The notes under the pieces are model-generated. The model made no database searches. It had not been told where the DNA came from and worked only from the letters and a program-made list of their open reading frames with translations. The translations under genes and the position numbers were made by a program. Of a DNA stretch of 64,000 bases, positions 43,290 through 52,622 are shown piece after piece. How positions within the stretch are numbered: position 1 is the stretch's first letter; the number at the start of each line of letters is the position of its first letter. The stretch is from Yeosuana sp043876835 (GTDB lineage Bacteria; Bacteroidota; Bacteroidia; Flavobacteriales; Flavobacteriaceae): positions 62,001 through 126,000 of the forward strand of contig NZ_JBAWJZ010000005.1 in the NCBI RefSeq assembly GCF_043876835.1. The letters are read 5' to 3'.

Positions 43290-44105
43290 TTATTCGTAGA
43301 AAAATTCTATGGTTTCAATATCTTCATATCCATTACCATATTGAGATGTATATATACAAGTTTTTGGATAATTTTTTTCGTTATAAGTGTACTCATATTT
43401 ATCATTATAGTTGCCACTAATACTAGTATCACTTTCTACATAACTAACAATATTATTGGTGTTTCCATAAATATAGGCCCCAAATTCATTTTCACTTAAG
43501 ATATTAAGTACTTCAATGGCATGAATGTTTTTAAACATGCCATTTTTGTCATCATACCCATATGATATTTTATAACCTTCATCATCAGCTATTTCTGCAA
43601 TATTTTTTCCGTTTAGAGTAATTGTTTCAGTCCAGCCTAATTCAAAATCAGAATTAGAATAACTCACATAAACTTTATTGGTTAAAGTACCGTCATTGTT
43701 ATAAGTGAAAACGCTTTTATATTTACGATCACCTAATCCAGAAGACTCAAGAAAAGTTTCAGTATATGTAGCAATTTTATTTTCGGAATTATACTCTAAT
43801 ACGACAGAAGCTATATGTCCGTCTGCATCAAAATAATCGTCTTTAATTAAATTGTCATTATCGTCATAGGTATAAACATTTTTCCATTCTTCACTACCAT
43901 CAGTTCCAACAACACTTATTAATTTGTTGCCATTATAGTTATAAGTCTCTGAATATTCGTCAACTGTTCCTTTGTTGTAAATTATTTTCTTCAATAAAGT
44001 ATTATCAGCTGGGTTTTCTTCTTCTGGAGTATCTGTAGATTCAGTACTACAAGCAAAAAAGGTTAAACATAACGTAAAAAGTAGGAATTGATTTAATTTC
44101 ATCAT
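43290..44105 (-). CDS. Lipoprotein with YD/RHS-like repeats
   Basis: 271 residues. The leader ends in a lipobox (LCLTFFAC), so it is a likely surface or periplasmic lipoprotein. The mature part is a chain of Tyr/Asn/Asp-rich strand units of the YD kind (YNYNGNKLISVVGTDG, YTYDDNDNLIKDDYFD, LEYNSENKIATYTE, FTYNNDGTLTNKVY, YEYTYNEKNYPKTC), as in bacterial DUF4595-like proteins of Bacteroidota. A beta-solenoid or half-barrel with sugar or protein binding is plausible. No toxin-like C-terminus is present, so it is not a polymorphic toxin. Single gene. Confidence 0.85.
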   Translation of the reverse strand: MMKLNQFLLFTLCLTFFACSTESTDTPEEENPADNTLLKKIIYNKGTVDEYSETYNYNGNKLISVVGTDGSEEWKNVYTYDDNDNLIKDDYFDADGHIASVVLEYNSENKIATYTETFLESSGLGDRKYKSVFTYNNDGTLTNKVYVSYSNSDFELGWTETITLNGKNIAEIADDEGYKISYGYDDKNGMFKNIHAIEVLNILSENEFGAYIYGNTNNIVSYVESDTSISGNYNDKYEYTYNEKNYPKTCIYTSQYGNGYEDIETIEFFYE

Positions 44106-44337
44106 AGTGCTTTTAAGATTAATATTACAAATATAAAACTATATATTGTAAGATTTACCGTATAATCCAATTTTTTATTATTTCATATTTGAGTATGGCA
44201 TAGCTATTGAAATTATTAGATGAAAGAATATCTAAAATACATATTAAATATTTGATATTCAATAATTTATTATTTTTAATAAAAAAAACAAAATAGTATC
44301 AATAGAGTTTTAATGACATATTGACCTGAAAACATAT

Positions 44338-46788
44338 ATGAAGAAATCTAATTTTATAAGTCTTGACAGTTTGTCATTCCAAGAGTTTGATGAGAATTCA
44401 GAATTAATTCCTTTGATGACACCCGAAGATGAAGAAGAAATAAATAAAGAAGTTTTGCCCGAGATTTTACCAATATTGCCTTTAAGAAATACGGTGCTTT
44501 TTCCTGGAGTAGTTATTCCAATTACAGCTGGAAGAGATAAGTCAATTAAACTGATAAACGATGCCAATAAAGGAAACAAGGTTATCGGTGTAGTGGCTCA
44601 AAAAGACGAATCTATTGAAGATCCAACTGCTAAAGATATTCATGAAACTGGTACAGTAGCAAGAATTTTACGTGTTTTAAAAATGCCCGATGGAAACGTA
44701 ACAGTTATTATTCAAGGTAAAAAGCGCTTTAAAGTTGCTGAAGTTATTACTGAAGAGCCTTACATGAATGCTACAATCAGAGAAATTCCTGAGGCAAGAC
44801 CTGCAATGAGCAATAAAGAGTTTGTTGCTATCATTGATTCTATAAAAGACTTGGCGCTTCAAATTATAAAAGACAGTCCAAATATTCCAAGTGAAGCTTC
44901 TTTTGCTATAAAAAACATAGAAAGCAATTCATTTTTGATAAATTTTGTTTCGTCAAACATGAATCTTTCAGTTGCAGAAAAACAAAGTCTTTTAGAAATA
45001 AACGACTTAAAAAAACGTGCTTTAGAAACTCTTAAATTTATGAATGTTGAGTTTCAGAAATTGGAACTTAAAAATGATATCCAGTCCAAAGTTCAAATGG
45101 ATATGAGTCAACAACAGCGCGAATATTTTCTTCATCAACAAATGAAAACCATTCAAGAAGAACTTGGTGGTGTAAGTCATGACGAGGAAATTGAGGAAAT
45201 GCGTATCCGTTCCAAAACTAAAAAATGGAATGAAAAAGTTGAATCTCATTTTGAAAAGGAGTTAGCTAAAATGCAGCGAATGAATCCTCAGGTTGCAGAA
45301 TATTCCATTCAAAGAAATTATCTAGATCTGTTTTTAGATTTGCCTTGGGATGAGTTTAGCAAAGATAAATTTGATTTAAAACGAGCTAGAAGAATTCTGG
45401 ATAGAGATCATTTTGGTTTGGAAGATGTTAAGAAAAGAATCATAGAACATCTGGCAGTTTTAAAATTGAGAAATGACATGAAATCTCCAATTCTGTGTTT
45501 ATATGGCCCTCCGGGTGTTGGTAAAACATCTTTAGGAAAGTCTATTGCAGAAGCTTTAGGGAGAGAATATGTGCGAATGTCGTTAGGTGGTTTACGTGAT
45601 GAAGCAGAGATAAGAGGTCATAGAAAAACCTATATTGGTGCTATGCCAGGTCGTATTGTACAGAGTATTAAAAAGGCTGGAAAATCCAATCCGGTTTTTG
45701 TTTTAGATGAAATTGATAAACTTTCAAATTCACATCAAGGCGATCCATCTTCTGCGATGTTAGAAGTGCTTGATCCAGAACAAAATAATGAGTTTTATGA
45801 TAACTTTTTGGAAATGGGTTACGACCTATCTAAAGTTATGTTCATAGCAACATGTAATAGTTTGTCAACTATTCAGCCAGCATTGTTAGACAGAATGGAA
45901 ATAATCAATGTTACAGGCTATACCATTGAAGAAAAGGTGGAAATTGCCAAACGTCATTTACTTCCAAAGCAATTAAAAGAGCATGGTTTAAGTGAAGATG
46001 ATTTAAAAATAGCAAAGTCTCAATTAGAAAAAATTGTTGAAGGCTATACACGAGAATCTGGTGTTAGAAGCTTAGAAAAGCAAATAGCAAAAATGGTTAG
46101 ATATGCTGCAAAAAATATAGCCATGGAAGAAACCTATAATGTCAAAATATCAAATGAAGACATTGTTGAGGTTTTAGGTGGACCAAAGTTAGAACGCGAT
46201 AAATATGAAAATAATAACGTTGCCGGTGTGGTTACAGGTTTAGCTTGGACGCGTGTTGGTGGTGATATTTTATTCATTGAATCAATTTTGTCAAAAGGAA
46301 AAGGGACCATGACAATAACAGGAAACCTTGGAACTGTCATGAAAGAATCTGCCACCATAGCTATGGAATATATAAAATCAAATGCAGAAGATTTTGGAAT
46401 TAATCCAACGGTATTTGATTCTTATAACGTGCATATTCACGTACCAGAAGGAGCTACACCAAAAGATGGACCAAGTGCAGGTGTAACCATGTTAACATCT
46501 TTAGTGTCTTTATTTACCCAAAGAAAAGTAAAGAAAAGCCTAGCTATGACTGGTGAGATTACTTTACGTGGAAAAGTGCTTCCTGTTGGAGGAATAAAAG
46601 AAAAGATTTTGGCAGCAAAACGTGCCAGAATTAAAGAGATTTTACTTTGTGAAGATAACCGAAGCGATATTGAAGAAATTAAGCCTGAGTATTTAAAAGG
46701 ATTAACGTTTCATTATGTAACAGATATGAGTGATGTTATTAAAATAGCACTCACCAATCAAAAGGTTCAAAACGCTAAGACATTATAA
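44338..46788 (+). CDS. lon: ATP-dependent protease Lon
   Basis: A cytoplasmic AAA+ protease that degrades misfolded and regulatory proteins. The N-terminal substrate domain starts near residue 40 (LPEILPILPLRNTVLFPGVV). The AAA+ part has Walker A GPPGVGKTSLGKS and Walker B PVFVLDEIDKLS. The protease domain holds the Ser713/Lys756 dyad (DGPSAGVTM and GGIKEKILAAK). The length of 816 and an acidic extension of about 40 residues before the Lon N domain are usual in Bacteroidota. It has its own terminator at 46794. The 232-bp gap upstream shows no promoter that I can name with confidence and no other feature. Confidence 0.97.
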   Translation: MKKSNFISLDSLSFQEFDENSELIPLMTPEDEEEINKEVLPEILPILPLRNTVLFPGVVIPITAGRDKSIKLINDANKGNKVIGVVAQKDESIEDPTAKDIHETGTVARILRVLKMPDGNVTVIIQGKKRFKVAEVITEEPYMNATIREIPEARPAMSNKEFVAIIDSIKDLALQIIKDSPNIPSEASFAIKNIESNSFLINFVSSNMNLSVAEKQSLLEINDLKKRALETLKFMNVEFQKLELKNDIQSKVQMDMSQQQREYFLHQQMKTIQEELGGVSHDEEIEEMRIRSKTKKWNEKVESHFEKELAKMQRMNPQVAEYSIQRNYLDLFLDLPWDEFSKDKFDLKRARRILDRDHFGLEDVKKRIIEHLAVLKLRNDMKSPILCLYGPPGVGKTSLGKSIAEALGREYVRMSLGGLRDEAEIRGHRKTYIGAMPGRIVQSIKKAGKSNPVFVLDEIDKLSNSHQGDPSSAMLEVLDPEQNNEFYDNFLEMGYDLSKVMFIATCNSLSTIQPALLDRMEIINVTGYTIEEKVEIAKRHLLPKQLKEHGLSEDDLKIAKSQLEKIVEGYTRESGVRSLEKQIAKMVRYAAKNIAMEETYNVKISNEDIVEVLGGPKLERDKYENNNVAGVVTGLAWTRVGGDILFIESILSKGKGTMTITGNLGTVMKESATIAMEYIKSNAEDFGINPTVFDSYNVHIHVPEGATPKDGPSAGVTMLTSLVSLFTQRKVKKSLAMTGEITLRGKVLPVGGIKEKILAAKRARIKEILLCEDNRSDIEEIKPEYLKGLTFHYVTDMSDVIKIALTNQKVQNAKTL

Positions 46789-46793
46789 TTTTT

Positions 46794-46820
46794 AAACCTC
46801 GATTTACTTCGAGGTTTTTT
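46794..46820 (+). terminator. Hairpin terminator after lon
   Basis: Arms AAACCTCGA and TCGAGGTTT followed by a T-run, six bases after the lon stop codon. Confidence 0.9.
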
Positions 46821-46883
46821 ATGATTTAAAATATTTACAAGCTGCTTTCGTTCTAAGATAGATTTAGTTACTTTGCGCTCTAT

Positions 46884-47903
46884 ATGTTGAAGAGAATTAT
46901 CACTTTTTTTTGTTTGTTAATTAGTGTTGCAACCAATGCCCAAGTTGGAGGTGAATCTACCTATCAATTTTTAAATTTGGTTTCATCACCTCGTCAGGCA
47001 GCACTTGGTGGTAAAGTTCTCACTAATGTAGATTACGATGTTGCTCAAGGACTCTATAATCCAGCAACTATAAATCCTGATATGGATAATCAGTTGGCAT
47101 TAAATTACACAAGTTATTTAGGTGGTATTAGTTATGGTACGGCTTCATACGCATATACTGTTGATAGAAGAACACAAACTTTTCATGCTGGAATAACTTA
47201 TATAAATTATGGAACTTTTGATGGATATGATGAAAATGGAGTTTCTACAGGTACTTTTACAGGAAATGAAGCAGCATTGTCATTTGGTTATGCATTGCAA
47301 ATAGGGCATAGTGATTTTTATTTTGGAGCTAATTTAAAATTTATTACTTCAAAATTAGAGCAATATAATTCATTAGGAGTTGCAACAGATTTAGGCTTGC
47401 TTTATATCAATGAAGATTTAGATTTTCGTGCAGCTTTGGTTTTGAGAAATCTTGGAACTCAAATAACGACCTATGCTGGATTAAATGAACCTTTACCATT
47501 TGAAATTGATTTTGGAATGTCTCAACGCTTAGAAAATGTACCAATTCGTTGGCATATTACTCTTGAGAATTTACAGGAATGGCCAATAGCAGTTTCAAAT
47601 CCTGCACGTGTAACTTCAGATTTGTCAGGCAACCAAACACCAGAAAAAGTTGGTTTTTTAGGAAAAGTGATAAGACATGCCATTTTAGGAGCAGAATTGT
47701 TTCCTGAAGGAGGCTTTAATATTCGTTTAGGATATAATTTTAGAAGAGCAGAAGAATTGCGTATTGTGGATCAACGTAATTTTTCAGGGTTATCTGCAGG
47801 TTTTTCAATAAAACTTAATAAAATGCGATTTAGTTATACGCATGCTAAATATACAAGCGCAGCCAATTCAAACTTTTTTGGATTGCAAATAGATTTACAA
47901 TAA
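46884..47903 (+). CDS. porQ: Type IX secretion system protein PorQ
   Basis: An outer-membrane barrel protein needed for the type IX secretion pathway, where it works with the PorU sortase-like complex in attaching cargo to the cell surface. The leader ends in ATNAQ. Landmarks are GGESTYQFLNLVSSPRQAAL at the mature N-terminus, GLYNPATINPDMDNQLALNY and strands such as SFGYALQIGHSDFYFGANLK. 339 residues. It lies two bases before cmk, a porQ-cmk order familiar in Flavobacteriaceae. The presence of PorQ implies that the organism has the full type IX system elsewhere. Confidence 0.93.
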   Translation: MLKRIITFFCLLISVATNAQVGGESTYQFLNLVSSPRQAALGGKVLTNVDYDVAQGLYNPATINPDMDNQLALNYTSYLGGISYGTASYAYTVDRRTQTFHAGITYINYGTFDGYDENGVSTGTFTGNEAALSFGYALQIGHSDFYFGANLKFITSKLEQYNSLGVATDLGLLYINEDLDFRAALVLRNLGTQITTYAGLNEPLPFEIDFGMSQRLENVPIRWHITLENLQEWPIAVSNPARVTSDLSGNQTPEKVGFLGKVIRHAILGAELFPEGGFNIRLGYNFRRAEELRIVDQRNFSGLSAGFSIKLNKMRFSYTHAKYTSAANSNFFGLQIDLQ

Positions 47904-47905
47904 AT

Positions 47906-48601
47906 ATGAGTCATAAAAAAATAACAATTGCCATAGATGGGTTTTCTTCAACAGGAAAAAGTACAGTAGCTAAACAACTTGCTAAACATTTAGGGTATGT
48001 TTATATTGATTCTGGAGCTATGTATAGAGCTGTTACTTATTTTGCAATGAGTAATGGGTTGATTGACGAAAACAATTTTAATGTAGAAGAACTTATATCA
48101 AAGCTAGATAATGTCTCTGTGAGTTTTAAATTCAATAAGGATTTAGGCTTTGCCGAAGTTTATTTAAATGGAATTAACGTTGAAAAAGAAATTAGAACTT
48201 TAGAAGTCTCAAATTATGTTAGTAAAGTTTCTGCCATTCCTCAAGTAAGACAACAATTAGTTAGGCAGCAACATAAAATGGGAGAAGAAAAAGGTATTGT
48301 AATGGATGGACGCGATATTGGTACTGTTGTTTTCCCGGATGCTGAATTAAAATTATTTATGACAGCTTCTGCTGAAACTAGAGCTTTAAGAAGATATAAT
48401 GAGCTGAAAGCTAAAGGTGAGAATGTGACTTATCAAGACGTTCTTCAAAATGTTCAGGAACGCGATTATTTAGATTCTACAAGAGAAGATTCTCCATTAT
48501 ACAAAGCGAATGATGCCATTGAAATTGATAATTCTAATATGTCGTTAGATGAGCAATTCAAGACCATTCTCGATTTGGTTAATGCTGTGCTGAAAAGATA
48601 A
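47906..48601 (+). CDS. cmk: Cytidylate kinase
   Basis: Phosphorylates CMP and dCMP with ATP. The P-loop is IAIDGFSSTGKSTVAKQLA; the nucleoside part has YIDSGAMYRAVTYFA, VMDGRDIGTVVFPDAELKLF and ERDYLDSTREDSPL (LID region). 231 residues, standard. Co-transcribed with porQ (two-base gap) and followed by a terminator at 48605. Confidence 0.96.
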   Translation: MSHKKITIAIDGFSSTGKSTVAKQLAKHLGYVYIDSGAMYRAVTYFAMSNGLIDENNFNVEELISKLDNVSVSFKFNKDLGFAEVYLNGINVEKEIRTLEVSNYVSKVSAIPQVRQQLVRQQHKMGEEKGIVMDGRDIGTVVFPDAELKLFMTASAETRALRRYNELKAKGENVTYQDVLQNVQERDYLDSTREDSPLYKANDAIEIDNSNMSLDEQFKTILDLVNAVLKR

Positions 48602-48604
48602 TAA

Positions 48605-48639
48605 ACAAAAAAGGCAATCGTTTAGATTGCCTTTTTTGT
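48605..48639. terminator. Bidirectional hairpin terminator
   Basis: Arms AAAAAAGGCAATC and GATTGCCTTTTTT with a 5-base loop, between the convergent cmk gene and the type IX cargo gene. Confidence 0.93.
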
Positions 48640-48660
48640 TTGAATATAATGTGTAAATGT

Positions 48661-49578
48661 TTATTCTAAAACTATTTTAGAGTTATATTTTCTTCCATCT
48701 GCATCAATTTCTAAAATATATAATCCAGAAGCTACATTAGATCTGTCCCATGTTTCAATAAAACTACCAACAGATTTTTTTTCATTTAAAATTGTTTTTA
48801 CAGCTTTACCATTAATGTTGTATATACTCATTTTAACTTTGGCAGCTTCTTTTAGGCTGTAACTTATGTTAATATATTTTGAAGATGGATTAGGATAAAT
48901 GTTTACTAAACCGTTAAAGCTAAAACTATCTGCTGATAAAGCCATATCTGTTTTAGTCATCTCAATAGCACCTAAATAGTAAAAACCAGTTGCATTTACA
49001 TTATTCAATCCTTTTCTCACATCAATAATGATTTCACCATTGATATCAGGTTGTACATTATATATGGCTGCCACATTTGAAGTATTTCCCGATGGGTTTA
49101 AAGTTGCTGTTTGGTCGCCAGAATTACCTGTAATAGTATATAATGTTTCTCTATTTTCACTAACTCCCGCTCTAGACGCAAAAATTTTAAAAGAATAATA
49201 TTTCCCAGCTTCCAGACCAGACAAGGTAAATCCTCCTGTTGGTTCGGTACTTAGTGTTCCAGCATTAAAAGGTTGATCTTCTCCAAAGAAAAAATCTATT
49301 GTTGAAGAACTAGGAAAAGGTAAGCTTCCATCGGGAGATGTTGTGCCTAATTCACCCGGATCATCGTCAAATGCATCTGTAATTGTGAGTGTTTCACCGG
49401 TAAAGGTTCCTTGGTCATCAATTAAAACATTAGAACCAGTTAAAGTAGCATCGGTAATATTGTTCCAATTACCTGCTGTTAGGTAAGTATTAGAACCAAA
49501 ATCAAAAAGTGTAACTTCTTGTGAATAAGTTAAAAAACTTAAAGTTGTAAATAAAAATAATAGTGTAGTTTTTTTCAT
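48661..49578 (-). CDS. Secreted protein with type A T9SS C-terminal sorting domain
   Basis: 305 residues with a signal peptide (ends FLTYSQ). Residues about 20-210 form a beta-rich domain starting VTLFDFGSNTYLTAGNWNNI that resembles the jelly-roll or fibronectin-like modules of Bacteroidota surface proteins; no catalytic motif was seen. Residues about 225-305 are the type IX sorting domain: VNIYPNPSSKYINISY, VKMSIYNINGKAVK, and the end GLYILEIDADGRKYNSKIVL. It would be exported by the type IX system and either anchored or released. Ligand or activity unknown. Confidence 0.9.
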   Translation of the reverse strand: MKKTTLLFLFTTLSFLTYSQEVTLFDFGSNTYLTAGNWNNITDATLTGSNVLIDDQGTFTGETLTITDAFDDDPGELGTTSPDGSLPFPSSSTIDFFFGEDQPFNAGTLSTEPTGGFTLSGLEAGKYYSFKIFASRAGVSENRETLYTITGNSGDQTATLNPSGNTSNVAAIYNVQPDINGEIIIDVRKGLNNVNATGFYYLGAIEMTKTDMALSADSFSFNGLVNIYPNPSSKYINISYSLKEAAKVKMSIYNINGKAVKTILNEKKSVGSFIETWDRSNVASGLYILEIDADGRKYNSKIVLE

Positions 49579-49727
49579 GATAAAAAGGTTATTTAAATAA
49601 AATATTAATTCATTTATTATTAAGTAAATCTGGTCGGCTTATCAAATATATTTTATTTAAATTTAAATAACACCTTTTTGAATGATTTTTAGTTAAAAGC
49701 CATTAATTATCAGATTAACTTTACAAT

Positions 49728-49865
49728 ACCCGTTGTGCGTTTTGTTTTATTGAACACGATTGAATGTCATTTCTCATAAAACAAAACTAAGTATTCTTTA
49801 ATTTTGTCCTCGAATTAGTTAACATTTACAGAGGTGACAAATTTTATTCAAAATGCACAATGGGT
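49728..49865. repeat. MITE-like element with 17-bp imperfect inverted ends
   Basis: The ends ACCCGTTGTGCGTTTTG (49728-49744) and CAAAATGCACAATGGGT (49849-49865) are inverted copies with two mismatches. The 104 bp between are AT-rich and non-coding. It lies in the 372-bp gap between the type IX cargo gene and the LysM gene. Apart from this element and a terminator, I see nothing in that gap. Confidence 0.65.
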
Positions 49866-49896
49866 TAGTATCTTTAATTTTAAATTAAAATGAAAC

Positions 49897-49926
49897 AAAA
49901 AAAGCAATCAAAATGATTGCCTTTTT
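49897..49926. terminator. Hairpin terminator for the BON-LysM gene
   Basis: Arms AAAAGCAATCA and TGATTGCCTTTT with a 3-base loop and T-runs on both strands. On minus it follows the gene at 49951 by 25 bases. Confidence 0.85.
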
Positions 49927-49950
49927 AAGTTTAAAAATCTAATTATAATG

Positions 49951-50331
49951 TTATAGATTAGGAATAATTAATTCTTGACCCAGATGGATTAAATCAGGAT
50001 TCTTTAAAATATTAGTATTAGCTTCAAATATTTCTTTGTATTTAGCAGCATTTTTGTAATAATGCTTAGCTATTTTACCTAAAGTTTCACCGCTTTTCAC
50101 AGTATGCTTGTGGTATAAACTTGTATCTGCGACTGTAATGTTAGCCAAAATATCAGATGGTTTTTCACCACCAATTTCTTTTATTTTATCCCAAAGCAAA
50201 TCTTTTTCATACTGTGTTTGAGTCATTCCTTTAACTTTTAACACACCGTTTTCTTCGGTAACATTACCATCTTTAATACTTAAGGTTTCACCTAAATCTA
50301 AAACTGCTTGGTACTTTGCTTTCATTGTCAT
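49951..50331 (-). CDS. BON-LysM protein (Kbp/YgaU-like)
   Basis: 126 residues, no signal peptide. The first part (residues about 15-70: LSIKDGNVTEENGVLKVKGM) resembles a BON domain. The second part (residues about 75-124) is a LysM domain, starting HTVKSGETLGKIAKHYYKNA and ending LIHLGQELIIP. The same order occurs in E. coli Kbp (YgaU), a cytoplasmic potassium-binding protein; lacking a leader fits this better than peptidoglycan binding. A second in-frame ATG at 50325 would shorten it by two residues. Its terminator is at 49897. It is divergent from rpsA. Confidence 0.87.
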   Translation of the reverse strand: MTMKAKYQAVLDLGETLSIKDGNVTEENGVLKVKGMTQTQYEKDLLWDKIKEIGGEKPSDILANITVADTSLYHKHTVKSGETLGKIAKHYYKNAAKYKEIFEANTNILKNPDLIHLGQELIIPNL

Positions 50332-50500
50332 AATTTTTACTTTTTTAAGTGTTAATTTAGTTATACTAAGTTAATAATTTTCTTAATTATAATTGTTAAT
50401 CAATAGTTAAGTTTGATTTTTAAAAATTTTTGACACAAAAAGGTATTTAAAGTCACATTAATTTATTCATTCATTATTAGGTAATTAAGCTAAGAATATA

Positions 50501-50508
50501 TATTTTTG
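50501..50508 (+). promoter_or_regulatory. TAnnTTTG promoter element for rpsA
   Basis: TATTTTTG, about 120 bases before the preferred rpsA ATG at 50629. This would leave a long leader before rpsA; such leaders are common where S1 regulates its own message, but no structure was worked out here. Confidence 0.45.
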
Positions 50509-50628
50509 CACTCCTTTTAGCGAATTGATGGAAAGAGAAAAGGAATGAAACTAAAAAATAACAACACTTCTGTGTGTTTATCGCTTAAATCTTCCGTAAC
50601 ATACAGAATACAAAAATTTAATCAGCAC

Positions 50629-52470
50629 ATGGCTGAAAAAGCAAAACAAGCTGAAGTTGAGGCTGTTGAAGCAGCAACTGTAGAAGTTCCAGTAGTATCT
50701 GAAGCTCAAGCAAATCCCGAAAAATTCTTAAAAGATTTTAACTGGCACAATTACCAAGAAGGTATTGATGAAGTTGATGACAAACAGCTTAAAGAATTTG
50801 AAAAATTAGTAGCAGAAAATTTCGTTGACACTCTTAATGATGAAGTTGTTATTGGAAAAGTAGTTCACATTACAGATCGTGATGCTATTATTGACATTAA
50901 CGCAAAATCTGAAGGTGTAATCTCTTTAAACGAATTTCGTTACAATCCTAACTTAAAAGTTGGGGACAAAGTAGAAGTATTAATTGACGTACGTGAAGAT
51001 GCAACTGGACAGTTAGTATTATCTCACAGAAAAGCTAGAGTAATTAAAGCATGGGATCGTGTTAATGCGGCTCATGAATCTGGTGAAATCGTTAATGGTT
51101 TTGTTAAATGTAGAACTAAAGGTGGTATGATTGTAGATGTATTCGGCATCGAAGCATTCTTACCAGGTTCTCAAATTGATGTGAAACCAATTAGAGATTA
51201 CGATCAATTTGTAAATAAAACTATGGAGTTTAAAGTTGTGAAAATTAACCACGAATTCAAAAACGTAGTAGTTTCTCATAAAGCTTTAATTGAAGCTGAT
51301 ATTGAAGAACAAAAGAAAGAAATCATTGGTCAATTAGAAAAGGGTCAAGTACTAGAAGGAGTTGTTAAAAACGTAACTTCTTATGGTGTATTTATTGATC
51401 TTGGTGGTGTTGATGGTTTAATTCACATTACAGACTTATCTTGGTCTAGAATCAATCATCCAAATGAAATCGTTGAACTTGATCAAAAACTTAATGTTGT
51501 AATTCTTGATTTTGATGAAAACAAATCTAGAATCCAATTAGGATTAAAACAATTAAGCAAACATCCTTGGGAAGCTTTAGCCGATACTGTAAAAGTTGGA
51601 GATAAAGTAAAAGGAAAAGTGGTTGTTATCGCAGATTACGGTGCATTTATTGAAGTTGCTGATGGTGTTGAAGGTTTAATTCACGTATCAGAAATGTCAT
51701 GGTCAACTCACTTACGTTCAGCACAAGATTTCGTTTCTGTTGGAGACGAAGTTGAAGCAATCATCTTAACTTTAGATAGAGAAGAGCGTAAAATGTCACT
51801 TGGTATCAAACAAATTACTCCAGATCCATGGACAGATATTACTGGTAAATATCCAGTAGGTTCTAAACATGTTGGTGTGGTTCGTAACTTTACAAACTTT
51901 GGTGTGTTTGTTGAATTAGAAGAAGGTATTGACGGATTAATTTATATTTCTGATTTATCTTGGACTAAGAAGATTAAGCATCCAAGTGAATTTTGTGCTG
52001 TTGGCGACAAATTAGATGTTGTTGTATTAGAATTAGATGTTGAAGGACGTAAATTAAGCTTAGGTCACAAACAAACCACTGAAAATCCTTGGGATGTTTA
52101 TGAAACAGACTTCGCTTTGGATACAGTTCATACAGCTGAAATCACTGATATCGTTGATAAAGGTGCAACAGTTGAATTTAACGAAGATATTGTAGCATTT
52201 GTTCCTACTCGTCACCTTGAAAAAGAAGACGGTAAAAAACTTAAAAAAGGAGAATCTGCTGAATTTAAAATCATTGAATTCAATAAAGAGTTTAAACGTG
52301 TAGTAGCTTCTCATACAGCAATATTTAAAGCTGAAGAAATAGCTAATGTTAAAGCTGCTGCTAAAAAAGTAGCTGATCAAGCTGCTGAAGCTAAACCAAC
52401 TATTGGTGATGCTAACGAAGCTTTACAAGCTCTTAAAGATAAAATGGATGGGAAAAAAACTAAAAAATAA
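50629..52470 (+). CDS. rpsA: 30S ribosomal protein S1
   Basis: Six S1 repeats in a row can be followed: VIGKVVHITDRDAIIDINAK; IVNGFVKCRTKGGMIVDV; LEGVVKNVTSYGVFIDLGG; VKGKVVVIADYGAFIEVADG; HVGVVRNFTNFGVFVELEEG; HTAEITDIVDKGATVEF. The protein binds mRNA on the small subunit, which matters in a group that lacks Shine-Dalgarno pairing. ATG 50629 (MAEKAKQAEVEAVEAATVEV) is preferred: the in-frame ATG at 50545 would add 28 basic residues not typical of the family. The Ala-rich acidic N-terminal stretch is variable between species. Terminator at 52508. Confidence 0.95.
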   Translation: MAEKAKQAEVEAVEAATVEVPVVSEAQANPEKFLKDFNWHNYQEGIDEVDDKQLKEFEKLVAENFVDTLNDEVVIGKVVHITDRDAIIDINAKSEGVISLNEFRYNPNLKVGDKVEVLIDVREDATGQLVLSHRKARVIKAWDRVNAAHESGEIVNGFVKCRTKGGMIVDVFGIEAFLPGSQIDVKPIRDYDQFVNKTMEFKVVKINHEFKNVVVSHKALIEADIEEQKKEIIGQLEKGQVLEGVVKNVTSYGVFIDLGGVDGLIHITDLSWSRINHPNEIVELDQKLNVVILDFDENKSRIQLGLKQLSKHPWEALADTVKVGDKVKGKVVVIADYGAFIEVADGVEGLIHVSEMSWSTHLRSAQDFVSVGDEVEAIILTLDREERKMSLGIKQITPDPWTDITGKYPVGSKHVGVVRNFTNFGVFVELEEGIDGLIYISDLSWTKKIKHPSEFCAVGDKLDVVVLELDVEGRKLSLGHKQTTENPWDVYETDFALDTVHTAEITDIVDKGATVEFNEDIVAFVPTRHLEKEDGKKLKKGESAEFKIIEFNKEFKRVVASHTAIFKAEEIANVKAAAKKVADQAAEAKPTIGDANEALQALKDKMDGKKTKK

Positions 52471-52507
52471 TTTGATTATTTTTTAATTCTCAATCTTTAT
52501 AAATTAG

Positions 52508-52537
52508 AAGCCTTCAAGAAATTGAAGGCTTTTTTTA
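52508..52537 (+). terminator. Hairpin terminator after rpsA
   Basis: Arms AAGCCTTCAA and TTGAAGGCTT followed by a run of T, 37 bases after the rpsA stop codon. Confidence 0.93.
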
Positions 52538-52589
52538 TTTAACCAGTTTTTAAACTAATATTTAACCTAATATTTTTAAATTTTTACAT

Positions 52590-52597
52590 TACATTTG
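52590..52597 (+). promoter_or_regulatory. TAnnTTTG promoter element for pyrR
   Basis: TACATTTG, 25 bases before the ATG at 52623. The leader is too short for a PyrR-type attenuator, so the operon is probably not regulated that way. Confidence 0.5.
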
Positions 52598-52622
52598 TAT
52601 TCCAGATACGTTTGGATAGTAT

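Noticed and set aside
43290..44105. RHS/YD-repeat protein as a polymorphic toxin
   Set aside because: The protein is short, a lipoprotein, has no RHS core cage motif or toxin C-terminus, and no immunity gene follows.
44106..44337. Regulatory element in front of lon
   Set aside because: No inverted repeat or consensus heat-shock element was found; only AT-rich sequence.
50545..50628. Longer start of rpsA
   Set aside because: The 28 extra residues are unlike the S1 family, whose acidic N-terminus begins at 50629.
52471..52622. PyrR-type attenuator in front of pyrR
   Set aside because: The only hairpin is the rpsA terminator, and the promoter element is 25 bases before the ATG, leaving no room.
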